A stretch of DNA of 64,000 nucleotides from Blastomyces gilchristii SLH14081 (GCF_000003855.2 NW_003101681.1:3223379-3287378); one strand, 5' to 3'. Positions 1 to 12,511 are shown, counted from the stretch's first letter. Notes: generated by a model from the sequence alone, not told the origin. A program made the numbers and translations.

Positions 1-3000
1 TTCTCATTTTTTTGAAGTCATCTGAATAAATCAGAAATAAGAGTCTTTTATATTGATTGTAGAAATTCTTCTCTTCAAATGCTGTTCATATTCTTTCTCT
101 TTTAATAGTTCACTTATTTATAAGTCTATAAGAGATTCAAGCTTTTCTCTTCAGAGAGATAACTTCTCATGATTCACTTTTTCAACATTTAAAGAAGAAA
201 ATTGATTTTTAATCAGAGAGTATAGTCTGTAAAGTTGAGAGGGGATTTTCTTTGAAGAATTATTTTCATTTCAATCAAGAAATCTATTTCAATCCAGTTC
301 ATTTCCAGAGTTAATTGATGAAAATGAAGAAGAGACTCTTTCTCTGATTATATGATTTGAGCTCATCTTTATAACTCTCAGTGCATAGTTCATACAGGCC
401 TTTTCAAATCTAATAGCAGAAGGAGAAATTGAAGCTTCAATTTTCATTGCTTTAATAGAAGATGATTTGAATACTTCTAGAATTCTTCTCAAGACTCTGT
501 TTTGCAGACTTTGAAAGAGTTCAGTGAAATTCTCTTGATTATTTCATCAAACTTGAACTTCATAATCAGCTACTGATGTAATACAGGCTACATATAACTG
601 TCTCATAGCCTGGAAGAATAGATCTCTCTCTGTATTTGATAGTCTGATTATGTTGTTCAATAGCCTCTCTGCCTTGACAGTTCTTTGTTGAATGTGATAT
701 TTAAAATTCAACTTAGAGTTTAATCATACTTCTAATCATTTGATGTTTACACTGGGTTTAATCTCTCTATTTAAAAGAGTTAGAGATAGTTCTTTCTCAT
801 TGAATCTAGAAAAGAAATGAATTAACTCAGTTTTATTCATATTAAATTGAATTTAATTGATATCTGCTCTAATAAAGATTTCCTTTACAGCTTCTTCAAT
901 CACTTTCAAATTCTCTTTGATAGTTTTTGAGCTTTAGACTAGATCAATATCATTCATATAACTCAGAGATTGTACTATTCTCATATTTCTATTTTTGAAT
1001 AGATATGCAGTGTATATTGCAAATAAAATAAATGAGTTTGAAGATTCTTGTAATACTTCTATTTTTATCTCAGTCTTATCTTATTTTATTTCATCAAAGA
1101 AAAGTTGTATGATTCTTTTAGATATAAAACAGATAACTCATTTTATTAGAGAAAGTGACATTTTTAACATCTTCAAAGTCTGAATTAACTTTGACTTTGA
1201 AACATGATCAAATGCTTCTTTTATATCAATAAAAACTGCAGTTGAGATCAGATCTTCATGCTTTACTATTTGAATATCATGAATAACTGAGAGAACAGTG
1301 TCAATTACAGAACATTGTTTTCTATCTCTCATTTATTCACTGAATAAAAGAGAGTTACTAATAGAGCTTATAAAAGATAGTTAAGTAACTATTATCTTTT
1401 TCAAAATCTTTTCTAGACAGTTTAATAGAGATATTACTCTATATAACTTAGAAATTGAAGTTTTTCTATTAGATTTTATAAGAATCACTTCAGTGACTTC
1501 TCTTCAGCATTCAGAATGATATTCATTTTTCAAGAGATTGAAAAAGAGCTCAAAATATTCATTCTTTAAGTAGGAATATATATTTTGAATAATTAAGTGA
1601 TTAATTGAATCAGGCCCTGCAGCAGTTTTAACAGAACTTGAGAAGATAACTGACTCTAATTCATCTTGTGTAAGATCAGGCCATTCTCAGTCATTTTCAT
1701 CAATGTAGTTGAGAAGTGATATATTCTCTTTCTCTGAATCTGAATCTGAATCTGGTGAGTTCTGAAAGAGAATTCTCATGAAAGCTTGACATTTTTTCTT
1801 AAAAGAGTTTACTGTATATAATTTATTCTGAAACTCATATTCTAAGACTGGAAGTTTTGCTACACTTCTTGTTTTAGTATAGTTAAAAGCTTTAAAAACT
1901 TTCTTTTCTTATGCTTCTTCAGGAAATTTATTTCAGCAGTCTGTTTTAACTCTTTTAATATCTGAAAAATATTCATTTCTGACAGCTTTGAACTCTTTAT
2001 CAGATATTATATCATTCTTTCAATCTCTTCTAGCAGTAGCTAATTCTTTCCTTTTAGATGAGATATTCTCATTTCATCAAGGTTTTGCATACTCAGAAGA
2101 TTTTCTCTTTAAAATATTATCTCTAACACTTATTAGAATAATAGATGTAATAAGCTTCACTCTATTCTTAAGTATTTCATTTGAGATATCTTGATCAGAA
2201 TTTTAATATAGCTTATTCTGTCTTTCAGATTCTAACAGTTTTATGCTTTCTTCAACTGCTTTTCAATCAGCTTTGTCAAAGTTAAACTAATTAGAGAGAA
2301 GAGGATTTTCACTCATTTATTTTTCACTCAGTTCAATATTAAATTGAATAATCTCATGACCTGATTCTGATGTCTTATTCAAATCAATAAATCAGTTTAC
2401 AAGTCTTCTTTTCATTAGATTTTATGATATGAAGATTAGATCTATAATAGATTTCTGTTTCATATCTTTTCTAAAGAATGTTTGTTGATCAGACTTATTA
2501 ATCAAATCTATTAAATGCTTAAAGATTCATTCAACCAGATTATTATCTCTCACTACTCTCTTATATTCTGAATTTCATCAGAGATGATGTGTATTGAAAT
2601 CTTCTGCAATTATAGAGTTTCTTGAGAAAGTTATGTTCAAAAAGTCTCTATTAATTATTCAGATATTGTTATTTTTCTTCAATGACTTTTTATTATAGAT
2701 ATTTATAAGCTGTATAGTATCAAACTCATTTTCTTTATCTATAATATCACTCACCAGAATATCAGAGTCAGACATGATATCAAATCTTAGATTAAATTGA
2801 TATCTTGATCTCTTTCTTTCATAGATCACTACTCTTGACTTTATCTCAGACTTTTGAGATAGAAAGTAGTAGTAGCTTGAATGAGAAATGATGTAATTTT
2901 ACTCAGTATCAAAATTCAGTCTCTCAAGTAGTATAAAATCAACTTTTTATTCAAATGTAATTTGAAGATAACAATAAATATAATTTGAGTTTCTATTCAC

Positions 3001-3069
3001 ATTATTTTGAATAAATGTGATTTTTGAAGAGTTTTTAAACTTTTTTTGTTGTTTTTGTTGTATATTCAT
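1..3069 (-). pseudogene. LINE A ORF2: endonuclease, reverse transcriptase, RNase H (broken)
   Basis: An ATG-equivalent lies at 3067-3069, 29 bp after the ORF1 stop. Reading with TGA as the lost Trp codon gives, in order, an APE-type endonuclease with a DFNTHHLWWNS-like motif near 2570-2610, a reverse transcriptase with FIDIKEAFD near 1200-1240 and the YxDD-box equivalent YMND near 945-965, then the thumb and the start of RNase H at the window edge. Frequent in-frame stops make it non-functional. Domain order and the distal RNase H match Tad1-clade fungal LINEs. Confidence 0.8.
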
Positions 3070-3098
3070 ACTAAAAGAGAGTAGAAATAGAGTAGAAT

Positions 3099-4700
3099 TT
3101 AGTCACTATCATTAGATAGTAGATTATAACTATTTTGAAAAGTAGGGATCTCAACTGCTTGCATTATATCTAGTCTATTATCACAGTCATTTCTCAATTC
3201 TCTAATCTTAACAGAAGTTTGAGAATTCAAATTCTATTTACATTTAGCTGGAGAATTGAAGTTTGAAGATTTAGATAGTTGAGAGTTTCTTCTTTTTAAG
3301 CTTGCAGTTATAAGTCTACTGACTTGACTCTTCTCTTCAGTTCTAGATTGACTTTGAGCTTCATCTTTTCTCCAGTTCTTTTGAGTTCTAGAAGTAAACA
3401 TACATTCTTTTGAGCTAGATGCATGTTTTTCTTTGTAATTAGAGCACTTAATCAGAGTGTGTTGACATATTTCATCTCTTTTTAAGCATGTTTCATATTT
3501 ATACTTACTAGTTTTATAATCTCTGACACAGAATGTACATTTTGAGTCTCTAAAATATGAGATTGCAAAGTGTTCATATCTTTGACAGTTTGAACACTGT
3601 GTTTGAGCTTTGAGATTCATTCTTAAGTCTTTGTATTCATGAACTCTCATTTTCAAATCTGCTACTCTTACTTCAGAGATCTTTGACTGTTCAAGTGTTT
3701 TTATATATACTAGAATAGAGACATTTCTTCTGCTTTGTCTGAACTCAATTGAATTTAGTCATACAGACTTCTTTCTCAGTTGAAGAGAGTTGTATTCTTT
3801 TAATTCATTTTTGAGAAGTAGCATTTCTTCTTCACAGTCAAAAATTTCAACTGGAATATTATAAAGAATGAATTTGTCTCACTTTTCATCTCTTTCAGAT
3901 AGAATTATTATGTTTAATAAAGATTCTACTGCTGACTTTCAGAGATTCTCATTCTGAATAAGGAATTCAGCACTGAATTCAGACATTGTAGTCAGAATAA
4001 TGAAGTTTTCAAAGAATAATGACTCAATTGAAGCTATAACTGGTTTTTGAACTTCAATATCAGTCATTAACTGAGAAAAGAACTGCTGATTAATTTCATT
4101 TCTGATTCTGAAAATGAGATTTAAGTTTAGCTTATTTCTTTGTAGAATATTCTGATTTAAGACTTTGAGAATAAGTCTTCTATTTCTGAAGATTTGGAAG
4201 TTTTTCTCTTTTTGCATTTTCTTTTTCATTTTTTATTGAATAGAGGTATGAGCAGTATTCTTCTCAGTTTTCTCAGGATTTTGAGCAGTTTTTGAGCCAG
4301 CAGGTTTAAAGATAGCAGATTCAGCTGCTTGAGCATATGTTTTCTTCTGATTCAAAGAAGAAGAAGAAGTAGAAACAAAAGAAGAAGAGTAAGATAATGT
4401 ATCAGTGATTATACTAGAAACTTTCAATGTTTTTTGAACTGTGTTTGAGATTTCAAGTTTGAACTTGATCATCTTCTGTAGTTATCTAGCCTGAGTATGA
4501 AGAATTAATAGAACTTCTTCATTCATCTCACTCAGACACTGCTTTTCAAGAATCTTGCTTGCTTTTTCAAGTTTCTGTATTTCAAGAACTTGTTATTTCT
4601 CTATTTCTTCTTTCTTTCTTCTCTTCAGAATTTCAATATCAGGAATAGTATTTGAGAAAGCATCTTTTTCCATATTAACTGAGTGTATTTTTAAACTCAT
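3099..4700 (-). pseudogene. LINE A ORF1: gag-like nucleic-acid-binding protein (broken)
   Basis: The frame is 1602 bp, begins MSLKIHSVDV and ends in TAA at 3099-3101. It holds a Lys/Glu-rich coiled region, a Ser-rich linker, a central basic domain, and a C-terminal cluster of zinc knuckles. The first knuckle, around 3555-3615, is degenerate: CSNCQRYEHFAISYF keeps the CX2CX4H spacing but has Tyr for the last Cys. This is the usual ORF1 layout of Tad1/Jockey LINEs. In-frame stops interrupt it. The length is identical in copies A, B, C and E. Confidence 0.8.
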
Positions 4701-6316
4701 TATTCTCACTCAATGAAAAGTTGATCAGACTGTTTCAATTAAGATATTTCTAAGTCTGTTTTCAATTGAAAAGTTGCTCAGACTGTTTCAAAAGAAGAAT
4801 AAAAGACTTTTATATATAAAACATCTGATTTTTTTCACACTAGTTCAGTAACTAGATTAGATTTTTGAAGAGAATCTATTAAACTAAAATTGATTTTTAA
4901 GATAAATCAATAAAATCTTTAAAATCTCTTTCTTAGAATACAGTGAGAAAGAGTATGATATCAATTGATAATTAATCAGATGATATGAGAGTGTTTGAGA
5001 GAAAAACTGACAAAAATAAATCAATTTTTTGCAGAGAAATTGATTAAAACTATTCAATTTTATTCTAAATCATTCAATTCTAATCACACAACAAGTGTGC
5101 AACTCAAATCAGTTAATAAAGAGTGTAAAAAGAAATTAAGTATTAATGAAAGCTCTTCAGTCACTGAAAAAGTAATTCTTACTTAAAAGAATATGAAATT
5201 ATAACAGAAAACAGCTCTGTTTTTAATTCTTTATAAGAATATTGTATAAAATCCAGAGAAAAACACCTTACTTTTTCAAGAGAAGTAAAAAACTATTTCT
5301 AAGATCTTTTTTTTTTGCATTAACTACTGTAGAAGAATGAGATAGAAACTGCTAAGATATACACTACTGTATATTCTCTATCAAGACTTTTCCTCTTCAG
5401 AGTCTTGATATTATAGAGAATATAAGTCTGTTTCTATATAATAATATAAATATTGTCAGTGAGATGTAGAGAAACTGGTTATTTATATCTCAAAATAGAA
5501 GACTTTGTCAATGATTATATCAATATAGAGTTAATTCTCAAATTCAATAGAAATCTAGTGTTGCTGTTCTCAATTCATTGCAGAATCTATTGAATATTGA
5601 GATATTAAAACTAGATTTAATATATCTCACTGTGCAGGGATCAAAGGCTCAGTCAGATCTTGAGATATACTGATTTTATAGTTGTTGTGTCTGCTGATTA
5701 TGTATTGAGTACAGTTGCTGAGGTATCTTTTTGTACTTTTCTGTCGGGGATGGGCCAGATTGAGAGGGGTGGTATGAGGGTGAGACTTGGTGTTGATGTC
5801 TAGATACACTGAAGACAGACTGCAGAGATTGCACTTCAGAAGTGGCTGTTGATTATGTGCTTGATATTATCACTGAGGAATCTTTTTGTATTTTTCTGCT
5901 GGGGATGGGCCAGATTAGGAAGGGCAGTACGAGGGTGGGACTTGGTGTTGGTGTTTTGGAACATCAAAGATGGACAGGGTTTTCGCGGAGGTCGCTTCTC
6001 AGATATCTTCACAACTACAGATCGGGGATCTTCTAAAATTGAGAAGATTGGTGCATATGGCTAGGTCTCTTCACCTTACAATTTGTATGGCAATTTGGCC
6101 CGGGGTTGTGGTGTGGTAGGGGAGAATGGGGGATAATCCCACACAGGAGTTTCGAATGATGTCTGGTTCACGTTTGCCTGGATAACTCCACTACCACACG
6201 GGGTATGCGGTCGGCGATGGGGTCAAAATGCTCGTATGATCGAGGGCTTTTCGATGGATCTATCGGCGGGTTCTTATTCGAAAAATCGAGCGAGTTCGTG
6301 GTGAAGCGGTTGTGAC
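4701..6316 (-). promoter_or_regulatory. LINE A 5' UTR with two tandem monomers
   Basis: This about 1.6-kb leader precedes ORF1. It contains two tandem copies of a unit with a period of about 153 bp, starting near 5727 and 5880; each holds CTTTTTGTA..TTTTCTG, GGGATGGGCCAGATT and GACTTGGTGTTG. The outer 220 bp are GC-rich. The same two-unit structure is present in LINE copies B, C and E. Short open frames here are not coding. A promoter role is inferred by analogy with other LINEs that have tandem 5' monomers. Confidence 0.6.
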
Positions 6317-6329
6317 AAGCATTTTATAA

Positions 6330-8240
6330 AAGTAGTAGAAGAGATACTTCTGAACTTCAAGCTGAGAAAATTGAAGAATGATATTATGCTTTACTGTGAT
6401 CTAGAATATGTGAAAGCACTCTATCTAGAACATTTATTTAGATGTGACTTGATGACTTGAATGTACAAGGAATTCAGTCACTTAGAAAGCTCTGAACTTA
6501 TCAATGTACTTGAATCAAGAGTGTACTGAGTAAGCATGACTGAGAATATTCAGATGTATGCTCACAAGTGTCTGAATTATCAGGTCACAAAGACATTTAA
6601 GAGAGGATTAGAATACAAGAAAGTGCAATATCAGATGAAATGTAGAATATAACTATTTAAATAATGAGAGATGAATCTCATAGATATACTGCTATAAACA
6701 TCAAATAAAAATCATTGAATAATCACTGCTATTGACTACACTACTGACTGACCAGTTACAAAAGCAGTTTCAGAGATGATAGAGAAGCTAGTGATGAAGT
6801 TTGTACATAATAAGATCTATATCAACTATGAAATGCTGTGTGAGATTCTAACTGATAATAGTATAAATCTTATAGAAGATGCAGTGAGACATTTCATGAG
6901 TCAGTTATAGACAAGACATTGTAGAATAACATTATATCATCTGTGAATAAATGAGAAGATGAAACACTTGAATGAAATCCTGAACAGCATGCTGATGAAA
7001 TATCTAGTGAGCCAGCCTATAAGATTATGAGATGAATATCTTGATAAGGCACTATTAGCCACGCGAATTCGGCAGCATGCAGTCTCCAAGTATTCATCAT
7101 TCTACCTGTTGTATGGATTGCATCCGCGTATTTCACAGAATTCTTCAGAAAAGATGAGGAAGAGAACATTGATTATGAATACAGCAGTTGCAGACACAGC
7201 AGAAACAACAGTGACAGATACAACAGTCACAGATGCAGCAGTTGCAGACATAGAATCAAGATTGAAAGAGATCAGCCACACACATATAAAAGCTAATAAG
7301 TTACTCCTGAACTGAGCAATTCAATTGAAAAGAATATGAGACTCACTAGTTAAGAAATCAAGTCTCAAGATGAGAATATGAGTTCTTATATATAATGAGA
7401 ATTCTGAGAAGTTTCAATCTAGATGATTTAAGCTATATAAAATACTCAAATCACATTCTCTGAGAATATATGCATTGAAAGAATCAGAGAAATGAATCTT
7501 ATACAACTTAATACATGATTTACATCTTATAGAGATAAAGATGTAAGCTCTGAGCAGATTATGATTATCTACAGCACTATTATCAGTATTGAAAAAGAAG
7601 AGACTTATAATTGAAAAGTCTTACAAAGTAAGAGAAATCATAGACACTTATAAATCAGATGATCTTACTTATTCCAATCTTTTCACAATTATAAGAAAAG
7701 AATGAGAAGAAATGAAGAAATCAGATGAACATCACACTTCAATAAGTGATGAGACTGTAACTGATTATATGATAACATGCTGCAGACAGCAGATGCAATG
7801 CAGTAAAGAGTAGTCTCAGAGTAGCAGACTTACACATAAGTCAGATTACAGAAGAAAAAGAAATTCAGAGTTTAATTCAACTGTTTATATCAGATCAATT
7901 ACAGATATAACAGAGATTAAAACATCTGAAACATTCACATATATGTGAGATTAAGTTATCTTGATTTCTGAGAACACTCAGAGATTGAGTAACATTAGTT
8001 TTGATGAGTCATTCACTGTAGTGATCTGAGTCAGTGAAGAGAGACAGTATAATTCATGAGACAGAATTATAAGAGATGAAAGCTACTGAATCTAGTCACT
8101 GAACACTGTATTATATAGAGATTATATAAGAGTAGTGACTAGCAGACAGAGAAAAAGTGTAAGAAAGAGAAGAGATAATAAATTGATCATCAACTGTAAG
8201 AATTGACTGTAAAAGACAAATGTTATTATACACACTTCAT
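6330..8240 (+). pseudogene. Gypsy G1 integrase and C-terminal pol remnant
   Basis: Read with TGA as Trp, the plus strand shows the H2C2 zinc-binding region (HLESSELINV, then CLNYQVTK at about 6470-6600), the integrase core (WIITAIDYTTDWPV near 6715, LTDNS near 6850, HL..NEKMKHLNEIL near 6940-6980), the LATRIRQHA / SSFYLLYGLHPR region at 7050-7130 that is typical of Ty3-like integrases, and a tail with SEKFQSRWFKLYKIL. In-frame TGA, TAG and TAA codons disrupt it. The 7052-7140 patch is unusually rich in CpG for this repeat and encodes intact protein. The end of pol is approximate. Confidence 0.75.
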
Positions 8241-8349
8241 TTATTTTCATATATCATATATTTAATCTATTTCCAACATCATATTATCTGAAAAATGTCA
8301 AAAACAAAGAAAATGTCAAAACTCAAGATTGATAAGAGATTTAAGAACT

Positions 8350-10039
8350 GTAAGTCACTCTTACAATAACACTGTGTATGTCTCTGATTTCTCTACTGCT
8401 CTATGTACAATATTAATGTCATTTATTGCAAGATTGACTGATATGTTAATGTAGAAATGTGTACATGTGTTTGTAGAAAAATCGAAGAAGAGCATAGAAC
8501 TCACAGAATTAGAAGTCAGAGCAGAGGAAATGAAGATGAAAGAAACTGAAGAAGAAGGCACAGAATCAGATAAACAACAGCAGAAGTCATCTGAAACTGA
8601 ATACTTATAATATGATGTGTGTACAATCTTCTCTATATAGAAGAAAGAGAAAGTGCTGAGAGCAGCTTGAGAGCAGAAAAGAATGATCTTGATAGTGTTA
8701 TTATCTTTGATTAAAATGATCTCTGATGCTGGAGCAACTAAGAATCATTGTTAGCATATATAACTGTAAAAACAGAGATAATAATTACTGAATGAATACT
8801 CACTGGCCTTAGAATTATACATGCAATTACAACACACACAAGGCTTCTCAGAAAGAGAGAGAGAGACACAGAGAAATACAGAGAGAAGAATATAACATAC
8901 AAATAGCTCATTCTCATAATAATAACTCAGACAATGTGTACAAGTCTCATAATCACAGGTGTAAAAGAGTATGAAATCTGCATTGTGATTTCTGAAAACA
9001 TGAATATCTTTTTCCTGCACCATGAAGTCAGATTATAGATACTAGAGAATAGACTGATATAAATCTATTATTTCAAAGAAATTCATCAGAGTGAATGTAC
9101 CTGTAATATTGAACTTTACAGTTATAACAAGTTTCTTGATATCTATAAATACTATAACTTTGAACACAATGAAATTTATAACAATTTTCTCTAGAAAAAT
9201 CAGCATTAGAAGAGAAGAGAAAAAAGAGAAGACTTATAATCTTAATACTGTTAAGAAGAGAGATGATTCTCTAATATGAATAAACAATTGCCTCATCACA
9301 AATATTTAAAATAAATGTAATAATCAGCATTTATAACTGAGCTTTAAATAGTCATGTTACACACAGTCTTTGTATAATAGAGTGTTCTAGAAATTAGTAA
9401 GAAGAGTGAGAGTATATATACTGAGAAATATAGTTCATCAAGTCTATACACTATCTTCTTAAAACAGAGAGAGCTGATACCAAAGATAGAAGCAGCAGAG
9501 ACAGAGAGAGTATAAGTAGCAGAAGCAGAAGTGAGAATTACAGCAACAGAGGTAGCAGAAGTGAGAGAATCAGACACAGAAGCAGATGTAGAAGATTAAG
9601 AAAAAGTGACAGAAAAAGAAACAGAGAGAGCAGAGAAGATTATAGAAGATCTAATTATATATAACACTGACAATTTCTTCATTATCATATTCTTCAAGTT
9701 CTCAGTCAACAATTTAACATTGAGGTCACAATCATCAGCAGATGTGAATCTGTCAATGTGTGAAGATTCTATATGAATTAAAACAAATATATCAGTATCT
9801 GTGTTTATGCAAAATGATCAGAAAACATGATCAGAAAACATGATCAGATACTCACTGAAAAAAGAAGGTTAAGAGTATATAAGAATATAAAGAAGATGTG
9901 TCATTCATGTTGATACATTCTGACAATTATTGGAAGATAAACAAGTCCTGATCACATTTTACAACATATTACACTTACTGCTAACAAACTGCTCAGTATA
10001 AGCACTATGATAATACTTGTTATGAGAATGAGATATCAT
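8350..10039 (-). pseudogene. Opposite-strand Cys/His-rich gene of gypsy G1 (decayed copy)
   Basis: This is the homologue of the better preserved region 38342-40066 in G2. Exon 1 is 9979-10039 (61 nt, starting MISHSHNKYY). It is followed by a GTAAGT donor, and the acceptor TATAG precedes exon 2 at 9768. Later blocks include a C/H-rich stretch at 8751-9023 and a conserved end with NDINIVHRAVEKSET near 8370-8450. Several Cys codons of G2 are Tyr here (TGT to TAT), as expected of RIP. Its function is unknown. It lies convergent to pol and before the 3' LTR. Confidence 0.4.
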
Positions 10040-10333
10040 TGTCAGAAATGTGTATAATATAATAGATGAACAGATAAAAAATATTGAATAGAAGAAAGAA
10101 GCAGAAATCTTGAATGAGATAATGATGTTTGATAATGATGATAATGAAGAAGATGATTGAAAAATGAAAAAAGTTAGTGAATGAGTGATGTAATATAGTG
10201 AAAGTTTCTTTATGAGAGTGTACACAGAATACTAGTCAAATCAGAGATAGATTATATAATTATGAATGCTAGTGACACGCTAATCCGCATGAAGCTATAG
10301 TGTATGTCATGATCATATGAGCATGACTGAATC

Positions 10334-10346
10334 TGGTGAGAGAGAA
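10334..10346 (+). promoter_or_regulatory. Polypurine tract of gypsy G1
   Basis: A purine-rich GGTGAGAGAGAA lies directly 5' of the 3' LTR. It corresponds to GGGGGAGGA in the less mutated G2 copy. By position this is the primer site for plus-strand DNA synthesis. Confidence 0.6.
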
Positions 10347-10513
10347 TGTGATTTGAAAGAATGTACAATCACTGAATAATAAGACAGCTGCTTCTGAACA
10401 TGCTTATGAATGTAAAGGGGCAATAGCGGCCACTAATTAATTTAGTATAATGTATAAAAGAAGCCGGCGTACGCCTGTAATCGTACGCTGGCTCAAGCAA
10501 TCTTTGAATTACA
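10347..10513 (+). repeat. 3' LTR of gypsy G1
   Basis: The 167-bp LTR starts TGTGATTTG and ends TTTGAATTACA, homologous to the 178-bp LTRs of G2. It contains a TATA-like TATAAAAGAAG just before a CG-rich hairpin (GCCGGCGTACG / CGTACGCTGGC). The downstream sequence is a copia gag cut at this point, so G1 inserted into it. Confidence 0.8.
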
Positions 10514-11072
10514 GATTCATATTTAAGAAGTCTTTCTTCAAGTTGAACTGTTCAGCTATATCTGCCTCTTTGATATCATCTGCAATAAGAGATCAGTCAT
10601 TTAACCACTTCTCTATACCTCTGTTTTTGAGTGCTTTGCAGAGATTATAATATTGAGTTCTCATATTATTCTGATAGTCTGCAGTTGTGAGAGAGAGTTA
10701 ATCTCTTAATAAGTGAATAATCTTCTTCACATCATTATTCTCACTTTGTACATGGTATAGCTCTGTGACTTTCACTGTTGTTTATATAATATATTGTATC
10801 TTTATCATATCTTCATTCGTTTTTTTATATTTCATATATTTGATTTTTCATGCGGTGATCTTGATATTATATACTATCTTGACCTCCGGGGTGACTTCTT
10901 CTGAATACTCAGGTTTCAGAGATTCTTCTAGTTCGGAGAAAATATCAGATTTATCAAGATTGATGAAGTCTGATACCTTCTTATTCTTTGCATATTCTTG
11001 CATATCTTCCATATGCTTGTATCAAAGTTTTCAATCTTCAGAAACACTAAGGTGAACTATTGCACTAGACAT
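10514..11072 (-). pseudogene. Copia-type gag, N-terminal part
   Basis: The minus strand starts with ATG at 11070-11072 and reads MSSAIVHLSVSEDWKLWYKH, then VSDFINLD, FSELEESLKPEY and VKKIIHLLRDQLSL. This resembles the start of Ty1/copia gag proteins (LxGxxNWxxWyxxi). The Trp codons in SEDWKLW and elsewhere are TGA. The frame is open for about 180 codons apart from W/Q-type stops and is cut at 10514 by the G1 LTR. A tRNA-type primer site lies 255 bp upstream at 11328-11342, which supports a copia element with most of its body lost. Confidence 0.55.
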
Positions 11073-11695
11073 TGTCTTGTCTGTCATATCAGTTATATTG
11101 AATGAATTGAGGAATCAGTTCAAGTATTTGAGAATATGATCAGAATTCAGAGTGTAAAATAATTAAGAATTTCAGAAGGTATATAAGTGAGAATCAGAAA
11201 TCAAGATAACAGTCGAGTATTTCGGAATGTATACAAATGAGAATCAATTGTCTCAGTTCAAATAATAGTTATTAGTTTGAGTGAGAATTGAGATCAGTGT
11301 ATTGCGCTTCTCTTCAGATACTGCCTACCGGGCTCATAACTATCGGAATGAGTGTAACAGATGAATATGTTGAAGATATATGAATTTTATATGTATTAAA
11401 ATCTGCTTGTTATATTATTTATACACTCTCTATTATGTCTATTTCATACAAAAGATAGAGTTACTTATAACAAAATAAATGTGTGAGTCCAGAGCTAGCA
11501 TAAGTGAGTATTAGATAAGTATTGTAGTAAGCTGATAATGATGAGAAATATTATAGTAATACGTTGTTAATAGTGTTCAGTAGTGTAAAACCTCTTTTTC
11601 CTGACAATTAGAATACTTTGAATATTAAAAGTTCTAATATCAAGATATCTAATGTATATAGTATATCAAGAATATCAGTGATTTATTATTTCATA
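11073..11695. other. Copia leader, primer-binding site and probable LTR remains
   Basis: On the minus strand, 11328-11342 reads TAGTTATGAGCCCGG. This matches the complement of the initiator-tRNA-Met anticodon arm (GGGCTCATAACC), the primer used by copia/Ty5-type elements. The LTR should lie to the right (from about 11349, TGAGTGTAACA), but I could not delimit it. The rest holds no recognisable gene. Confidence 0.4.
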
Positions 11696-11822
11696 TAACA
11701 GCAGCAGTAGTAACAGTAACAACAGTAGCAGTAACAGTAATAATAGCAGTAGTAACAGTAATAACAGCAGTAGTAACAGCAGTAGCAGCAATAACAGCAG
11801 TAATAGTAGCAGTAGTAACAGT
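11696..11822. repeat. Imperfect trinucleotide array (CAG/TAA type), array 1
   Basis: About 125 bp are built almost wholly from CAG, TAG, TAA and CAA triplets. It resembles a (CAG)n-like tract degraded by C-to-T change. A similar array lies at 12325-12511, on the other side of a chromovirus-end repeat. Confidence 0.75.
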
Positions 11823-12324
11823 TAGACTGACTGTCAGAATCATGAATTTAATATTTTATCTCATTTAATCTGATCTTATACAATTCTTAACATGAATCTC
11901 ACTGAAACTAATCATTAAAAAAACGTGTAAAGTGACTATTTATCAGATCTTAAAATGAGATCATGACTTAGAAAAAATAAGAATATCATCTCATTTGATC
12001 TCATTTAGTCTCATTCTTAGTACAAAGTTACTATTGTTAGACATTTTAAGATTTCTTTTAGACTATTGTTAAATTTTTAAAAGATAACACTTTTTAATAA
12101 CACTCAAATAAGATTTAAAGTTATTTAAAGAAATAAATAGAATTTAAATTGAGAAGTGAAAATCATAATCTTATTTAAAAAATATAATAAGAGTAGATAG
12201 TAAGTTTCACTTAGACAGTATGAGACTACTATCTAATCTTAAAACTGTGTAATGAGATTAGTTAAATTGATAATAAAATTATCAAATATTCTCATTCTGA
12301 TCTCAGATATAATTATATAATTAG
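11823..12324 (-). repeat. Chromovirus-end repeat, copy 1
   Basis: About 450 bp are homologous, in reverse orientation, to 36000-36500 and 46290-46795. All three share blocks such as AGTGAGACTTACTGTCTACTC, ATCAAATGAGAT and AATGATTAGTCTCAGT-like segments. In the 36-kb copy it directly follows a chromodomain-bearing pol, so it is most likely the 3' end plus LTR of that element. Exact LTR ends were not found. Confidence 0.55.
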
Positions 12325-12511
12325 TTCAGTAACAGTATTAACAGCAGTAACAGTAGTAACAGCAGTAACAGCAGTAACAGCAGTAACAGAAATAACAGTA
12401 ATAACAGCAGTAGTAACAGTAGCAACACTAACAGAAGTAACAGTAGTAAGTAGTAACAGCAGTAATAGCAGCAATAATAATAACAATAACAATAATAATA
12501 ATAGTATTATA
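12325..12511. repeat. Imperfect trinucleotide array (CAG/TAA type), array 2
   Basis: About 185 bp consist mainly of CAG, TAG, TAA and AAT triplets, ending in AATAATAATAATAGTATTATAATG. It flanks the chromovirus-end repeat on the side opposite array 1. Long Leu-rich frames across it are artefacts of the repeat. Confidence 0.75.

Larger units (their letters stand above)
1..6316 (-). mobile_element. Tad1-like LINE copy A, RIP-mutated, 3' end outside window
   Basis: Non-LTR retrotransposon read right to left: 5' UTR about 4701-6316, ORF1 3099-4700, ORF2 from 3069 leftward, leaving the window inside the RNase H domain. It aligns along its whole length with the copies at 13387-20661, 22439-30053 and 55890-63510. 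The body almost lacks CC, GG and CG and is full of TGA/TAA stops, as expected of RIP. The last 220 bp (about 6090-6310, the 5' end) keep many CpGs. Its 5' end abuts gypsy internal sequence at about 6317, so it probably inserted into that gypsy element. Confidence 0.85.
6317..10513 (+). mobile_element. Ty3/gypsy element G1, 3' part (integrase to 3' LTR)
   Basis: The element is truncated at its 5' side by LINE A. It holds the end of pol (about 6330-8240), an opposite-strand region of about 2 kb (8350-10039) and a 3' LTR at 10347-10513. It is collinear with the complete copy G2 (37859-46110, minus strand). RIP-like transitions are heavy, but CpG-rich patches remain at about 7050-7140 and in the LTR. 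Confidence 0.85.

Noticed and set aside
5627..6064. Open frames in the CpG-rich 5' end of LINE A
   Set aside because: They lie over the tandem monomers, differ between copies and have no conserved start; this is a leader region.
7840..8240. A CRISPR-like or satellite array in the short repeated AGATT/CAGA-rich stretches
   Set aside because: The resemblance is from low complexity of RIP-mutated DNA; there are no regular repeat-spacer units.
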